From: Oscillospiraceae bacterium
Lineage (GTDB): Bacteria > Bacillota > Clostridia > Oscillospirales > Oscillospiraceae
Assembly (NCBI GenBank): GCA_009779845.1
Contig: WRBE01000021.1
Location: 1-40,924, forward strand
Reading direction: 5' to 3'
Length of the DNA stretch: 40,924 nt
Numbering within the stretch: the stretch's first letter is position 1; each line of letters starts with the position of its first letter. Shown one piece after another: positions 19,388 through 27,440 of the stretch. Made by a program: the position numbers and the translations under genes. Below the pieces are notes generated by a model. It was given only the letters and a program-made list of their open reading frames with translations. It made no database searches and was not told the origin of the DNA.

Positions 19388-21139
19388 TTATTTCCCCTCA
19401 TAAGGAAGTTTTATAACAGATGTGGCTCCAATCCCTTCCTGGCTGTATATGTCAAAAGACGCCTGTCCGCTATATAGCAATTCCAATCGTACCGTCAAGC
19501 TCCCCAACCCTATATTGGGCTTTGGGATCATGCAGTTTTTCTCCTTCCGCTGTATGGCCTCACGAACTTCATTTAACCTTTCCGGCGTGATCCCCCCTCC
19601 ATCATCGCTTACTTTAATGTACAAATATTCTTCTTCCACGTAAATGCGAACATTGATATTGATTGCCCCAAGCATTTTTTCCAGACCGTGTTTGATCGAA
19701 TTTTCCGCCAGTATCTGTATCGACAGCTTGGGGATATATTGCGTAAGAGCCTTTTCCTCCACTTCGATATTGGTTATAAGTCGCTCCTCAAACCGCGCTT
19801 TTTGCAGCAAAAAATAGCGGTTCAAATGAGCCAGCTCGTTCTCAATGCGTACCATACCGTCGGATTTGACTAAATATCGCAGGGTGTACGCTAGGGCATT
19901 GACCATGTCGCTTACCTCTCGGTTTTCAGCCATAAGCGCTTTTGACGAAATTGCTTGTAATGTGTTGTATAAAAAGTGTGAATTGAGCTGTGTCTCCAGG
20001 TTTTTTAGCTGTGCCTCTTTTTCATTGATTTTGGAAACAAAGTTCTGACTAACTAACTCCTGTATCCTTCTCAGCATAGAATTGATGGCACGCGCCAGGT
20101 TTGCGACTTCAGGGTTCCCTTTTTCACTGATCTGGGCATTTAGCGAATAGTCCCTGATCTCCGATACATTGTTTATCAATCTTACAAGCGAGCGCGTCTG
20201 CACCTTGATCAAAAGCACGATCAACAAGATAGCAGTGGCAACGGCGCCCCCACCTATCCATACGAGTACAGTCTGCGTGTATTCGATGGCTCCATAGACT
20301 TCATTGGCGGGAACGACAAACAGAGATGTCCATCCAAGATTCTCAGACCTGTTAATAATCGCCATATAATATCCGCCCTCTAACGCAACGGAAAAGGCCA
20401 TGTTTTCGTTGCTGTGCTGTGCGCGCGCAAACAACTCGTCTGCTTTTTCGTCAGTTATCGTCGTAGAATCGTTGGTGTAAATTACCCTTCCGTTTTCATC
20501 AAAAATTCCGACCCTGCGGCTGTCATCGGAGAACGTTTGCGCTAGAATTTCAGGGATGACGCTGAGTTTTACAATGGCTATCGTCTCCTGATCCTGAATA
20601 TTGATGATTGCGCGGTAGAGGGTCAGTAGTTGTCTCCCGTCCGAGTCAAAATTACCCGGATCAAAATAAGCAAACGACGGGCCTTGCGACGCCGATAAAT
20701 ACCAGGCATTTTCTCTGATACCCAACTCGGAATAAATCCGCAAATTCGGATTGTTTCTTGATATCTCATACACCCTTCCCTGTCTTGGCAGGTAAAGGAA
20801 AAAGTTATATATGTCGGTTCTTCCATAAAAGATATTTTTAATACTTCTTAGGTTCACAATGTCGTGATATCCGGGTGGTTCATCGTGCAATATAGCGCGC
20901 ATCAGAACTTCATTTTTACGTATGTTCAATGAGTAGCTTGACAAATCGTCTATATATCTTTCCAAAGCGTGTGTGTGTAGTGCAAGAATTTCCTGAAGAT
21001 TTCGCAATGCCGTTTCATTGATGGTACGCATTGACGTTATGAATGTAAAATAACTTGCCAGCGAAACCACTACAATCACGGAGAGAGAAACTACAATGAT
21101 GACCCGGTTTGATAATGAGTTGTACATTGATTTTAACAT
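19388..21139 (-). CDS. Sensor histidine kinase of the YesM/LytS class (HPK7)
   Basis: The product has 583 residues from ATG 21139, preceded by GGAGAGG five bases upstream; an ATG eight codons earlier lies before that site and is less likely. Domains: transmembrane segment about 12-34, an extracellular sensor region of about 250 residues (dCache-like pattern, e.g. VGIFDENGRVIYTND), second transmembrane segment about 290-312, HAMP about 313-365, His-kinase domain with phospho-acceptor His388 in NSHFLYNTLQ, and an ATPase domain with N-box (ILAENSIKHG) and G1 box (DDGGGI) ending at the C-terminus. It probably senses an extracellular sugar or binding-protein complex and phosphorylates the adjacent AraC-type regulator. 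It is the first gene of the cluster, directly behind one copy of the 43-bp operator-like element. Confidence 0.92.
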   Translation of the reverse strand: MLKSMYNSLSNRVIIVVSLSVIVVVSLASYFTFITSMRTINETALRNLQEILALHTHALERYIDDLSSYSLNIRKNEVLMRAILHDEPPGYHDIVNLRSIKNIFYGRTDIYNFFLYLPRQGRVYEISRNNPNLRIYSELGIRENAWYLSASQGPSFAYFDPGNFDSDGRQLLTLYRAIINIQDQETIAIVKLSVIPEILAQTFSDDSRRVGIFDENGRVIYTNDSTTITDEKADELFARAQHSNENMAFSVALEGGYYMAIINRSENLGWTSLFVVPANEVYGAIEYTQTVLVWIGGGAVATAILLIVLLIKVQTRSLVRLINNVSEIRDYSLNAQISEKGNPEVANLARAINSMLRRIQELVSQNFVSKINEKEAQLKNLETQLNSHFLYNTLQAISSKALMAENREVSDMVNALAYTLRYLVKSDGMVRIENELAHLNRYFLLQKARFEERLITNIEVEEKALTQYIPKLSIQILAENSIKHGLEKMLGAININVRIYVEEEYLYIKVSDDGGGITPERLNEVREAIQRKEKNCMIPKPNIGLGSLTVRLELLYSGQASFDIYSQEGIGATSVIKLPYEGK

Positions 21140-21279
21140 TAGAACCTCTCCTCGTCCGCGCAATGTTGTCGTTCAACTTTGCCGTTGTGTCGGAGCGTTG
21201 CGATACGGATATGATGGCATTGGATATTTGTCGCATTTTTGTTATTTATACTATTGTACTAAAATACTGCATAGAACAG

Positions 21280-21322
21280 AAATGGACAAAACAAAACATT
21301 TTATCTGGACAAAACAGAACAA
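21280..21322 (-). promoter_or_regulatory. Operator-like 43-bp element upstream of the sensor kinase (copy 2)
   Basis: It is identical over 43 bases to 16165-16207, with the TGGACAAAACA direct repeat at 21283 and 21306 (23-bp phasing). Downstream on the minus strand TACAAT (21258-21253) is a plausible -10 with a poor -35, as expected of an activated promoter. The rest of the 301-bp gap between the kinase and the kinase-like sugar gene (21140-21440) holds one stem-loop at 21377-21401 and no gene. Confidence 0.7.
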
Positions 21323-21376
21323 TTTTAACCGCTATGCCACAGAAAACCGCCCTCGCAAGGTTCCGTTCTGCGAAGG

Positions 21377-21401
21377 GACCGGGTACATATGCTACCCGGT
21401 C
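21377..21401 (-). terminator. Stem-loop after the rhamnose operon, possible terminator without a U-run
   Basis: GACCGGGTA (21377-21385) pairs with TACCCGGTC (21393-21401) around a 7-base loop, 40 bp past the stop of the last gene of the rhamnose operon. On the minus strand it is followed by CCTTCGCAG, not by a U-run, so classical intrinsic termination is doubtful; it may protect the 3' end or block read-through into the sensor-kinase region. Confidence 0.45.
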
Positions 21402-21440
21402 TCTATCGCGTCTCAATTGTAGGCAGTCCACTTTTGGTCT

Positions 21441-22514
21441 CTACACAGTCAAATTCTCTCTATCCGGAAAAATGCCAGTTCTTAAAAAGCAACCCACGGC
21501 GGCGTTTGCCACATGGAGGCGCTCGGCGATGCCCAACCCAGCCAAGCTTGCCGCCATATAGCCGCCGTTGAATGTATCCCCCGCCCCGGCGGTTCTCACA
21601 GGTTTTTCGCAGAACACACTTTCGGCATAGGCGGGCGCTTCGTTGGATGCGGCCGCAACAGCGTAATGGGGCGTATGTATGACAAACTCGTCCAGTCCGA
21701 TTTTCTGACGGACAGTCTCTGTCTTCTCCTGGATGGAGCGGCCCGTATCGTCCAGCGTCTCATTATACATGGCGAACAGCGTCGCCGCCTCGTGTTCGTT
21801 GACGCTTAAGATCATGGGATATGTTCCGTTGAAGGCCCGTAATTTTTCCAGCGTGTGCTCCAGCGAGGCCTGATCTTTCTTCCTGAAATCGGCAAAATCG
21901 AAGAAGAATCGGCGGGTTTTGCCGTCCTCGGGTATATGCGCACAGACCCCATCCATAATCTCATCAAATGCGGGGAGCAACGACCAGTATCCGACACCGA
22001 TCATATCCGCTTCGGTCAACAGGGAGACAATCGTTTCCAGCCCCAGGGTATCGACGATGCGCTGCCAACTGATATCCAGTACGGCCTCCATGTGGCTCAT
22101 CAGGATTTTTCCGTCGTCGAACTCAAACACATGGGTCACTGCGGGGTCGTCCAGGGAGTATACACGGCAGAGTTCCCCCACCTCTTCAAACACCGGATCA
22201 AGGGCCTCTTTGCCGTATATCCCGACCAGCGCCGCATCTACGCCGAGGCGTGCCGAGGCGTAGCCAATATTCGCTGTGAATCCACCAAAGGCACGGCGTT
22301 TTTGGATCAGCTCCAATCCCACACCGCCCGTGCCGCTGTTTGCAATGCGCGCGGCAAACTGGTTCATTTGCTGGTACAGCGTAAACTGGCTCAAACTCGT
22401 TCTGGAGTTGATGATCTCCCACACCTCGTCCACAAACCCATCTGCGAACATGACAATTTTTCCATTTGAACGCTCCAAGGCGCCGATCATATTTTGTGCA
22501 TTTGCAACTGACAT
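21441..22514 (-). CDS. PfkB-family carbohydrate kinase, candidate L-rhamnulose kinase
   Basis: This 357-residue ribokinase-like protein has the C-terminal PfkB signature (TAGAGDTFNGGYMAA) with catalytic base Asp313 and an N-terminal sugar-binding region with GGFTANIGYASARLG near 83-97, where the family expects a GG-N-A-A-LG pattern. The ATG at 22514 is preceded by a GGGGGG Shine-Dalgarno; a TTG six codons upstream is a less likely start. It is the last gene of the rhamnose operon, which has isomerase and rhamnulose-phosphate aldolase but no FGGY kinase (RhaB). By elimination this enzyme should make rhamnulose-1-phosphate from rhamnulose and ATP. The family phosphorylates many sugars, so a different substrate is possible. 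The length, slightly over ribokinase, is normal for the family. Confidence 0.85.
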   Translation of the reverse strand: MSVANAQNMIGALERSNGKIVMFADGFVDEVWEIINSRTSLSQFTLYQQMNQFAARIANSGTGGVGLELIQKRRAFGGFTANIGYASARLGVDAALVGIYGKEALDPVFEEVGELCRVYSLDDPAVTHVFEFDDGKILMSHMEAVLDISWQRIVDTLGLETIVSLLTEADMIGVGYWSLLPAFDEIMDGVCAHIPEDGKTRRFFFDFADFRKKDQASLEHTLEKLRAFNGTYPMILSVNEHEAATLFAMYNETLDDTGRSIQEKTETVRQKIGLDEFVIHTPHYAVAAASNEAPAYAESVFCEKPVRTAGAGDTFNGGYMAASLAGLGIAERLHVANAAVGCFLRTGIFPDRENLTV

Positions 22515-22534
22515 GGATGTCCCCCCTTGCAAAA

Positions 22535-23539
22535 TTATAGTATCTCTTCCAATGCAATCGTGACTTTAAATTCTAAGCTTCCGAACGCCGGAACTCGGAC
22601 ATCATAGCCATTTTCCAGCTCTTCTTTCCGCCCCCGGATAAAACTCGTCCCCGGCTCGATGCCCAGGGCATAATCTCCCGACCCCATGGATTTCCACTGG
22701 GCCAAAACGGGCAGATAGGCGCTGTCATATTGTACAGTCGCTTTTAAGCCAAGCCGCTCGTTTGACAGGCCCACCGCCACATCTTTCTCCTTGGGGGAGT
22801 AAAAATACACCGTTTCCGGCTCCCCGTCCACTGGCGGGGTGATTGTAGCCCGGTCTGCGATTTTTTCCTGGGCCAGATCCGTGCGCCCCCGCACCTCACC
22901 CATCGGGAATGTGAGCACAAGGTCTTCGCTGAGAAACGGGAATCCAAAGTTGATGTGGTACAGGAGCAAAACGGCCTCCGCCTCCGGCGTCAGGTTGTGT
23001 ACAATATCGTGTATGGTGATCTCTGCACCATCGGAGGGAATGGTGATTTTGCGCTCCATCTCCAGACAGTGTCCAAACAGGGCAGATTCCCGGACTCTGC
23101 CCGTTATGACAATCTCGTTTTCATCTACATTGACATTGACGTGTTCCGCTGGCATTAAACCGATGTGACCGTGCAGAGGGAAAAATTCGCCGTTGATCTC
23201 ACAGGCCGGCCCTGTGTTTCGCAGCCCGCAGGTAGATAGAAATCCCCCGGCCCAATACTTTACAAAACTGTCCGCCTCCGGGTTGGCCATGGGTGTGGCG
23301 ACCACGCCGTTTTTACTCAAAAACGCCAAGTTGATGCCCTTGTACTCCAAGTCCAGAATATCCAGACAATTATCCTCCGAAAAGGACGCCCGGAGTCCGG
23401 CTGCCGTTTTCACTTCAATGAGTCGCCGCCCTCTGCCCCGTCCGTCGGACAACTCCACTTTCCGCACCCCATAGAGGGCGCTGGGATTACAGCGCCGAAG
23501 CAAATCTTCCCGGGCGTATTCCCGTCCGAAAATATCCAT
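22535..23539 (-). CDS. DUF4432 family protein, aldose-1-epimerase-like
   Basis: The product has 334 residues from ATG 23539, which has AGGAGG six bases upstream; a longer reading to 23620 would overlap the isomerase gene by 55 bp and has no ribosome site. The sequence has the beta-rich pattern of the galactose mutarotase-like fold, with conserved His-containing stretches (FPLHGHIGLMPAEH near 122-135, LLYHINFGFPFL near 200-212) and an acidic C-terminal part (ALGIEPGTSF). Members of this family accompany sugar isomerase/kinase operons. A role as an epimerase of a sugar or sugar phosphate in rhamnose use is inferred; the operon already has RhaM, so a different substrate, perhaps a related deoxy sugar or glycoside, is possible. 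Confidence 0.8.
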   Translation of the reverse strand: MDIFGREYAREDLLRRCNPSALYGVRKVELSDGRGRGRRLIEVKTAAGLRASFSEDNCLDILDLEYKGINLAFLSKNGVVATPMANPEADSFVKYWAGGFLSTCGLRNTGPACEINGEFFPLHGHIGLMPAEHVNVNVDENEIVITGRVRESALFGHCLEMERKITIPSDGAEITIHDIVHNLTPEAEAVLLLYHINFGFPFLSEDLVLTFPMGEVRGRTDLAQEKIADRATITPPVDGEPETVYFYSPKEKDVAVGLSNERLGLKATVQYDSAYLPVLAQWKSMGSGDYALGIEPGTSFIRGRKEELENGYDVRVPAFGSLEFKVTIALEEIL

Positions 23540-23565
23540 GATTCCCCTCCTCGGTTTGGTTGCGC

Positions 23566-24810
23566 TTAACTGCGTTTCAAAAGCACGTCTTTCTCGTAGG
23601 CCATAACCCCGTCGTACCACTCTAATCCGCCGGGGACGCCTTGGGTCTCACAATAATAGTCCCAGATGTCGCCAAAGGGCATGGATTTAATCTCCTCCTG
23701 GAGCACGAGGAGCCGTGTGAAGTCACCCCGGTCTTGTAGTCCTCTCATCTCGGCGTGGGGCTGCAAGAACGCGTATAGGAGCGCCTTTTGCACGTTGCGT
23801 GTGCCAATCACCCAGGCGGCGATCCGGTTAATAGAGGCGTCGAAGAAGTCCAACCCGATGAGCACTCGATCTGTGGCGTCATGCCGGACGATCTCCTTTG
23901 CGATCTCTTTTAACTCGTCGTCCAATGCCACCACATGGTCAGAGTCCCAGCGGACAGACCGGGTCACATGGAGAGGAATCTTGTCAAAATAGGCCAGCAG
24001 GCTGGACAATTTATCGCTGACCATCTCCGTGGGGTGATAGTGTCCGTTGTCCAGCAGATTGTACACGCCGGGGTTCCGGGCGGCATAGGCCAGGTAAAAC
24101 TCGCTGGAACCCACGGTGTACGACTCCACGCCAATCCCAAAGACCTTGCTCTCCACACAGTCCACCACGCCGTCTAACTGTTCTGCATAAATCTCGTCTA
24201 GGCTCTGTTTTAAGCGCAGACGGGGCCCCAGGCGATCCGCCGGGGTGTCTTTGAACCCGTCTGGAATCCAGATGTTATTGACGGCGTGGCCGCCCAGCGC
24301 TTGGGCAAAGCTGGCGGCGATGCGGCGGCTGGCGATTCCGTGGCGCACCCAGAACTGCCGGATGGTCTCGTCGGGGCTGGATAGGGTCAGCCCGTCTCTG
24401 ACCTTTGGGTGGCTGAAAAACGTAGGGTTAAAGTCCAGACCGATCCCCGTCGCCTTGGCGAAATCGACCCAGCCCTGAAAATGCTCCGGACGCAAGGCGT
24501 CCCGATCTGCCCGCTCGCCGTTGAACAGGGCGTAACAGGCGTGGAGGCTCAACCGCTTTTTGCCGGGGATAAACGAGATGGCCTGTTTGAAATCGGCCAT
24601 GAGCTCCTCGGGGTTTCGCGCCTTGCCGGGATAGTTCCCCGTGGCCTGTATCCCGCCGGACAACGCCTCCCCCGTGGACTCAAACCCCGTGATGTCGTCC
24701 CCCTGCCAGCAGTGGATGCTGATGGGAATCTGGCTCAACTTCTCCAGAGCTGTCTCCACGTCAACCCCCATGGCCTCATACCGCTTTTTCGTCTCTACAT
24801 AGCGTTCCAT
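23566..24810 (-). CDS. rhaA: L-rhamnose isomerase
   Basis: The product has 414 residues. It matches E. coli RhaA at many diagnostic segments: [12 protein letters not shown] near 33, [15 protein letters not shown] near 52, [17 protein letters not shown] segment near 132, [12 protein letters not shown] near 187, [17 protein letters not shown] near 229, NGHYHPTE near 268 and [22 protein letters not shown] near 327-348. These include the acidic and His residues that bind the two divalent metals. It converts L-rhamnose to L-rhamnulose in the cytoplasm. The ATG at 24810 has GGAGGAG eight bases upstream; an ATG at 24834 overlaps the aldolase stop (ATGA) but places the Shine-Dalgarno inside the gene. 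Middle of the rhamnose operon. Confidence 0.97.
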   Translation of the reverse strand: MERYVETKKRYEAMGVDVETALEKLSQIPISIHCWQGDDITGFESTGEALSGGIQATGNYPGKARNPEELMADFKQAISFIPGKKRLSLHACYALFNGERADRDALRPEHFQGWVDFAKATGIGLDFNPTFFSHPKVRDGLTLSSPDETIRQFWVRHGIASRRIAASFAQALGGHAVNNIWIPDGFKDTPADRLGPRLRLKQSLDEIYAEQLDGVVDCVESKVFGIGVESYTVGSSEFYLAYAARNPGVYNLLDNGHYHPTEMVSDKLSSLLAYFDKIPLHVTRSVRWDSDHVVALDDELKEIAKEIVRHDATDRVLIGLDFFDASINRIAAWVIGTRNVQKALLYAFLQPHAEMRGLQDRGDFTRLLVLQEEIKSMPFGDIWDYYCETQGVPGGLEWYDGVMAYEKDVLLKRS

Positions 24811-24830
24811 TGATATCGCTCCTCCTCGGA

Positions 24831-25904
24831 TCATTTTTTCGCCTCTTTTTGCCGATAGGACTCCGCCTCCCAGGAGACGATGAATTGGATCAACTCCTCC
24901 GGCAGCGGTTGCGGACCGCCAAAACTTTTGGCATAGATCGCAATCTTGACCGCATCTAAGAATACGAGCATTGCAAGCTCCGTCTCTTTTTCCGATTGCC
25001 CCAGGGCGAAGATGCCCCTATTTTCTACTAATAAAATCTTGCCTCCTATGGAATCCGGCTCAATCTGGGAAATATCCGTCACATATACAGGTTCCGCCCC
25101 GCAGTAGACGATCTGATCTGGGGTAAATGGAACCAACAAGTCCTGCGCCGTCTCCCGGCTCTGCAAAAACGCTAAAATCTGCGGCGATGTACGGAATTGG
25201 ATGTGAGCTGCTCCCGTTTTCCGGCGGATTTCCGCAATGGCGGCCCCATCTACCGGTTCTGCATCCATTTGCTCCGGGAAACAAGAGACGGCTTTCTTTA
25301 ATGCGGCTATGGCCTCTTCTAAAATCGCTCCGATCTCTTCTTCCGTATCGGCGGCAATGAATATCCCATGGTTTTCTAAAATGGCCAGGGAGACGGGTTC
25401 ACCCATCTGAACCCCATGGGCCTCCATCACGCTGTGACAGCGTTTCCCCAGTACAAATCCGGGGCGAATGACGGGAATCCAGACGGCTTTCTCGCCGAAG
25501 AGTTCTTTCGTATGGCGCCGTCCCTCTCTGCCGCAGGTGAGCCCGTTCATCAGCGCCGGGTGGAGGTGCACCACGTATCGCTGGGGGAAGAGATGGTGCA
25601 ACAGTGCCTCTACACTGGGGCGTCTCGTCTCGCCGGGGACGGTTCTGGCAGCCATTACGTCTGTTAAAAAGGCGGCCTCCCGCCCGGCGTCGTCCGCCGG
25701 GTAGTCTTTTGTCAGCGTCTGCTCTAATAAGGCCCGGTCCAGCGGGACAAAACCGTCTTCACCAATTGTCTTTAAACTAGTGCCGGAGCACTTGATATAG
25801 AGCGTCTCGGCATCTTTCACCGACGTGTTCCCGCCCCCGGCCAACACCAGTTCTGGATCGCTCCCATAGGTGTTGGATAGACGGATAATGCCTGTCAAAT
25901 CCAT
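24831..25904 (-). CDS. rhaE: Class II aldolase, stand-alone RhaE-type rhamnulose-1-phosphate aldolase
   Basis: The product has 357 residues from ATG 25904 (AGGAGG seven bases upstream; the longer reading to 25967 has no site). It shows the features of the aldolase half of YuxG/Rha[10 protein letters not shown] near residue 24, [13 protein letters not shown] near 96, HLHPALMN near 113 with two His for zinc, VIRPGF near 145 and ENHG near 178 with the third His. It would split L-rhamnulose-1-phosphate into dihydroxyacetone phosphate and L-lactaldehyde. YuxG/RhaEW proteins are fused to a short-chain dehydrogenase (RhaW) that oxidises lactaldehyde; here that domain is absent and no such gene is in the window. 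Class II aldolases of fuculose or ribulose phosphate are alternatives, but the operon supports rhamnulose. Confidence 0.85.
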   Translation of the reverse strand: MDLTGIIRLSNTYGSDPELVLAGGGNTSVKDAETLYIKCSGTSLKTIGEDGFVPLDRALLEQTLTKDYPADDAGREAAFLTDVMAARTVPGETRRPSVEALLHHLFPQRYVVHLHPALMNGLTCGREGRRHTKELFGEKAVWIPVIRPGFVLGKRCHSVMEAHGVQMGEPVSLAILENHGIFIAADTEEEIGAILEEAIAALKKAVSCFPEQMDAEPVDGAAIAEIRRKTGAAHIQFRTSPQILAFLQSRETAQDLLVPFTPDQIVYCGAEPVYVTDISQIEPDSIGGKILLVENRGIFALGQSEKETELAMLVFLDAVKIAIYAKSFGGPQPLPEELIQFIVSWEAESYRQKEAKK

Positions 25905-25926
25905 TGCGTTACCTCCTGTTTGTGTT

Positions 25927-26018
25927 TGCCTGTCTTTCCAAGCACATGTTTGTATCGGCAGAAACATACCCTGGGAAAGACAGGCATGGGACTCACGCTT
26001 ACTGTGTAAGCCCCATGC
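25927..26018 (-). other. Two overlapping stem-loops between rhaM and the aldolase gene
   Basis: TGCCTGTCTTTCC (25927-25939) pairs with GGAAAGACAGGCA (25974-25986), with an inner ATGTTT/AAACAT stem in the loop. A second hairpin, GCATGGG (25984-25990) with CCCATGC (26012-26018) and an inner GCTTAC/GTAAGC stem, shares bases 25984-25986, so the ends of the two compete. It fills the only long gap of the operon, next to the aldolase ribosome site. A role in processing or differential expression is inferred. Confidence 0.6.
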
Positions 26019-26026
26019 CCCTTGAT

Positions 26027-26338
26027 CTAATCCAAGTGAAATAGAAGTTGCAAATCGTGGGCGACGGGACTGTTATCCGGATTTGTCTCCATAATGTCCG
26101 CCATGAAGTCCCACCACTTGCGGTTGATGGCCGTGTCTGCGCCTTTGGCCCAGCGCACCGGATCTTCGATCTCAATGTATCCGAAGAGCACATTAGTGTC
26201 CGGGTCTAGGAAAATGGAGTAATTCTTACCGCCGTGCTGATGGATCATCTCCACCATCTCCGGCCAGAGCTCGTTGTGCCGCCTCTCATACTCCAACGCC
26301 TGCCCCGGATTGAGCTGCATTTTAAATCCTTTAATCAT
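26027..26338 (-). CDS. rhaM: L-rhamnose mutarotase
   Basis: A 103-residue protein, the family's normal length of about 104. It has the active-site His21 in ERRHNELWPEM, corresponding to His22 of the E. coli enzyme, the NYSIFLD strand near 39-45, RKWWDFMADIM near 73-83 and the NPDNSP motif near 86-91. It interconverts alpha and beta anomers of L-rhamnose so that transporter-delivered sugar suits RhaA. The ATG at 26338 is kept because homologues start with a similar MIxxxFxMQ, although a Shine-Dalgarno (AAAGGA) lies before the internal Met7. It follows the binding-protein gene by six bases, so the two are likely co-translated. Confidence 0.96.
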   Translation of the reverse strand: MIKGFKMQLNPGQALEYERRHNELWPEMVEMIHQHGGKNYSIFLDPDTNVLFGYIEIEDPVRWAKGADTAINRKWWDFMADIMETNPDNSPVAHDLQLLFHLD

Positions 26339-26344
26339 AGCGGG

Positions 26345-27370
26345 CTAAAAGACTTCTGCCCACTCTTCGATGTTGTCACCATCAAAGCGGAAGGGCAGCC
26401 CCACAATGATTTGTGTGTTGACAATGCCCAAGTCCGGTGCCGCGGGAATGACGTTGAATGTGACACCGCCCTGGGATACGAAGCTCTCTCCGGCAGCTCC
26501 TGTGGTGTCGCCGTTTACGAATGCGTAGAGGGCGTATGCAGCCACTTCGCCCAGCTCAACCGGGTTCCACAGATACATATACGGAGTGGGCAGGTCGGGG
26601 CCTACAACGTCTACCATCTCGCTGGGTAGGCCGAGACCCGCCACCAGGACGTCACTGCCTACCAACTGCACATATTGGGCTGCGGCAAGGATGCCAACCG
26701 TAGTCGGCGCCACGATAACTTCCAGATCGGGGAAACTTGCCAGGAGGCTCGAGGTCTCGTCTGTGCTCGCCTGCCATTCGTCATCGCCGAACACAGTGGC
26801 AACCCATTCCAGGCCCGCATATCGGGTGTCCTCGTCGATGATTTCTCCCATTGCGGCAATCCATGCGTTCTGGTTTGTGGCCAGGGCGGTAGCGGAGAGG
26901 ACAGCAAACTGTCCGGAGCCGCCCGTCATGTCATAGACCGAGTCTACGAGCACTTGTGCAACCTCTCTCACGCCCGCCTGATTGACAAACATCTGGCTCC
27001 CGGCGGTGTCGGAATCCAGGGTGACGACTGCGATCCCTGCGTCACGGGCCGATTGTAAAACAGTTGCCAGCGCTTCAGCGTCATTTGCGGCGACGGCAAT
27101 GCCATCGACTTCCTGGGCAATCAATGCGTTGATGACCTCAATCTGGGCTTCAGCCGTAATGAGCGACGGGTGCTGGACAACGGCGCTTATACCCATGCGC
27201 TCCGAAGCCGCTTCAAAGCCGCTGGCCATCCGCTCCATAAAGGGGTTACCGGCGGATTTTGTCACGATGGCAAAGGTCAGGTCTCCGTCGTCGTCTGGGC
27301 CTCCGTTGCCGCAGGCGGCCAGGGTCAGAACGAGCACAAGTGCCAGGAGTAATGCGAGTATCTTTTTCAT
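26345..27370 (-). CDS. rhaS: CUT2 sugar-binding lipoprotein, rhamnose type (RhaS-like)
   Basis: The product has 341 residues from ATG 27370 (AAAGGA nine bases upstream). The signal peptide ends in lipobox LTLAAC (Cys20). The rest has the periplasmic-binding-protein type 1 pattern of ribose/rhamnose receptors: FAIVTKSAGNPFMERMASGFE near 31-52 (two parts), VDGIAVAANDAEAL near 87-100, GIAVVTLDSDT near 111, and a C-terminal ligand-lid segment. Together with the two permeases and the twin ATPase upstream it forms a rhizobial RhaSTPQ-like importer. It is placed immediately before rhaM. The symbol follows the transporter naming and should not be confused with the E. coli regulator RhaS. Binding of rhamnose is inferred from the operon, since autoinducer-2 and other sugars bind similar proteins. 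Confidence 0.88.
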   Translation of the reverse strand: MKKILALLLALVLVLTLAACGNGGPDDDGDLTFAIVTKSAGNPFMERMASGFEAASERMGISAVVQHPSLITAEAQIEVINALIAQEVDGIAVAANDAEALATVLQSARDAGIAVVTLDSDTAGSQMFVNQAGVREVAQVLVDSVYDMTGGSGQFAVLSATALATNQNAWIAAMGEIIDEDTRYAGLEWVATVFGDDEWQASTDETSSLLASFPDLEVIVAPTTVGILAAAQYVQLVGSDVLVAGLGLPSEMVDVVGPDLPTPYMYLWNPVELGEVAAYALYAFVNGDTTGAAGESFVSQGGVTFNVIPAAPDLGIVNTQIIVGLPFRFDGDNIEEWAEVF

Positions 27371-27440
27371 TTGAGTTTTTCCTTTCTTTTTTGATTTTTT
27401 ATATTGTCGGCGGAGAATTCCCCAACCGGACAACATCATA

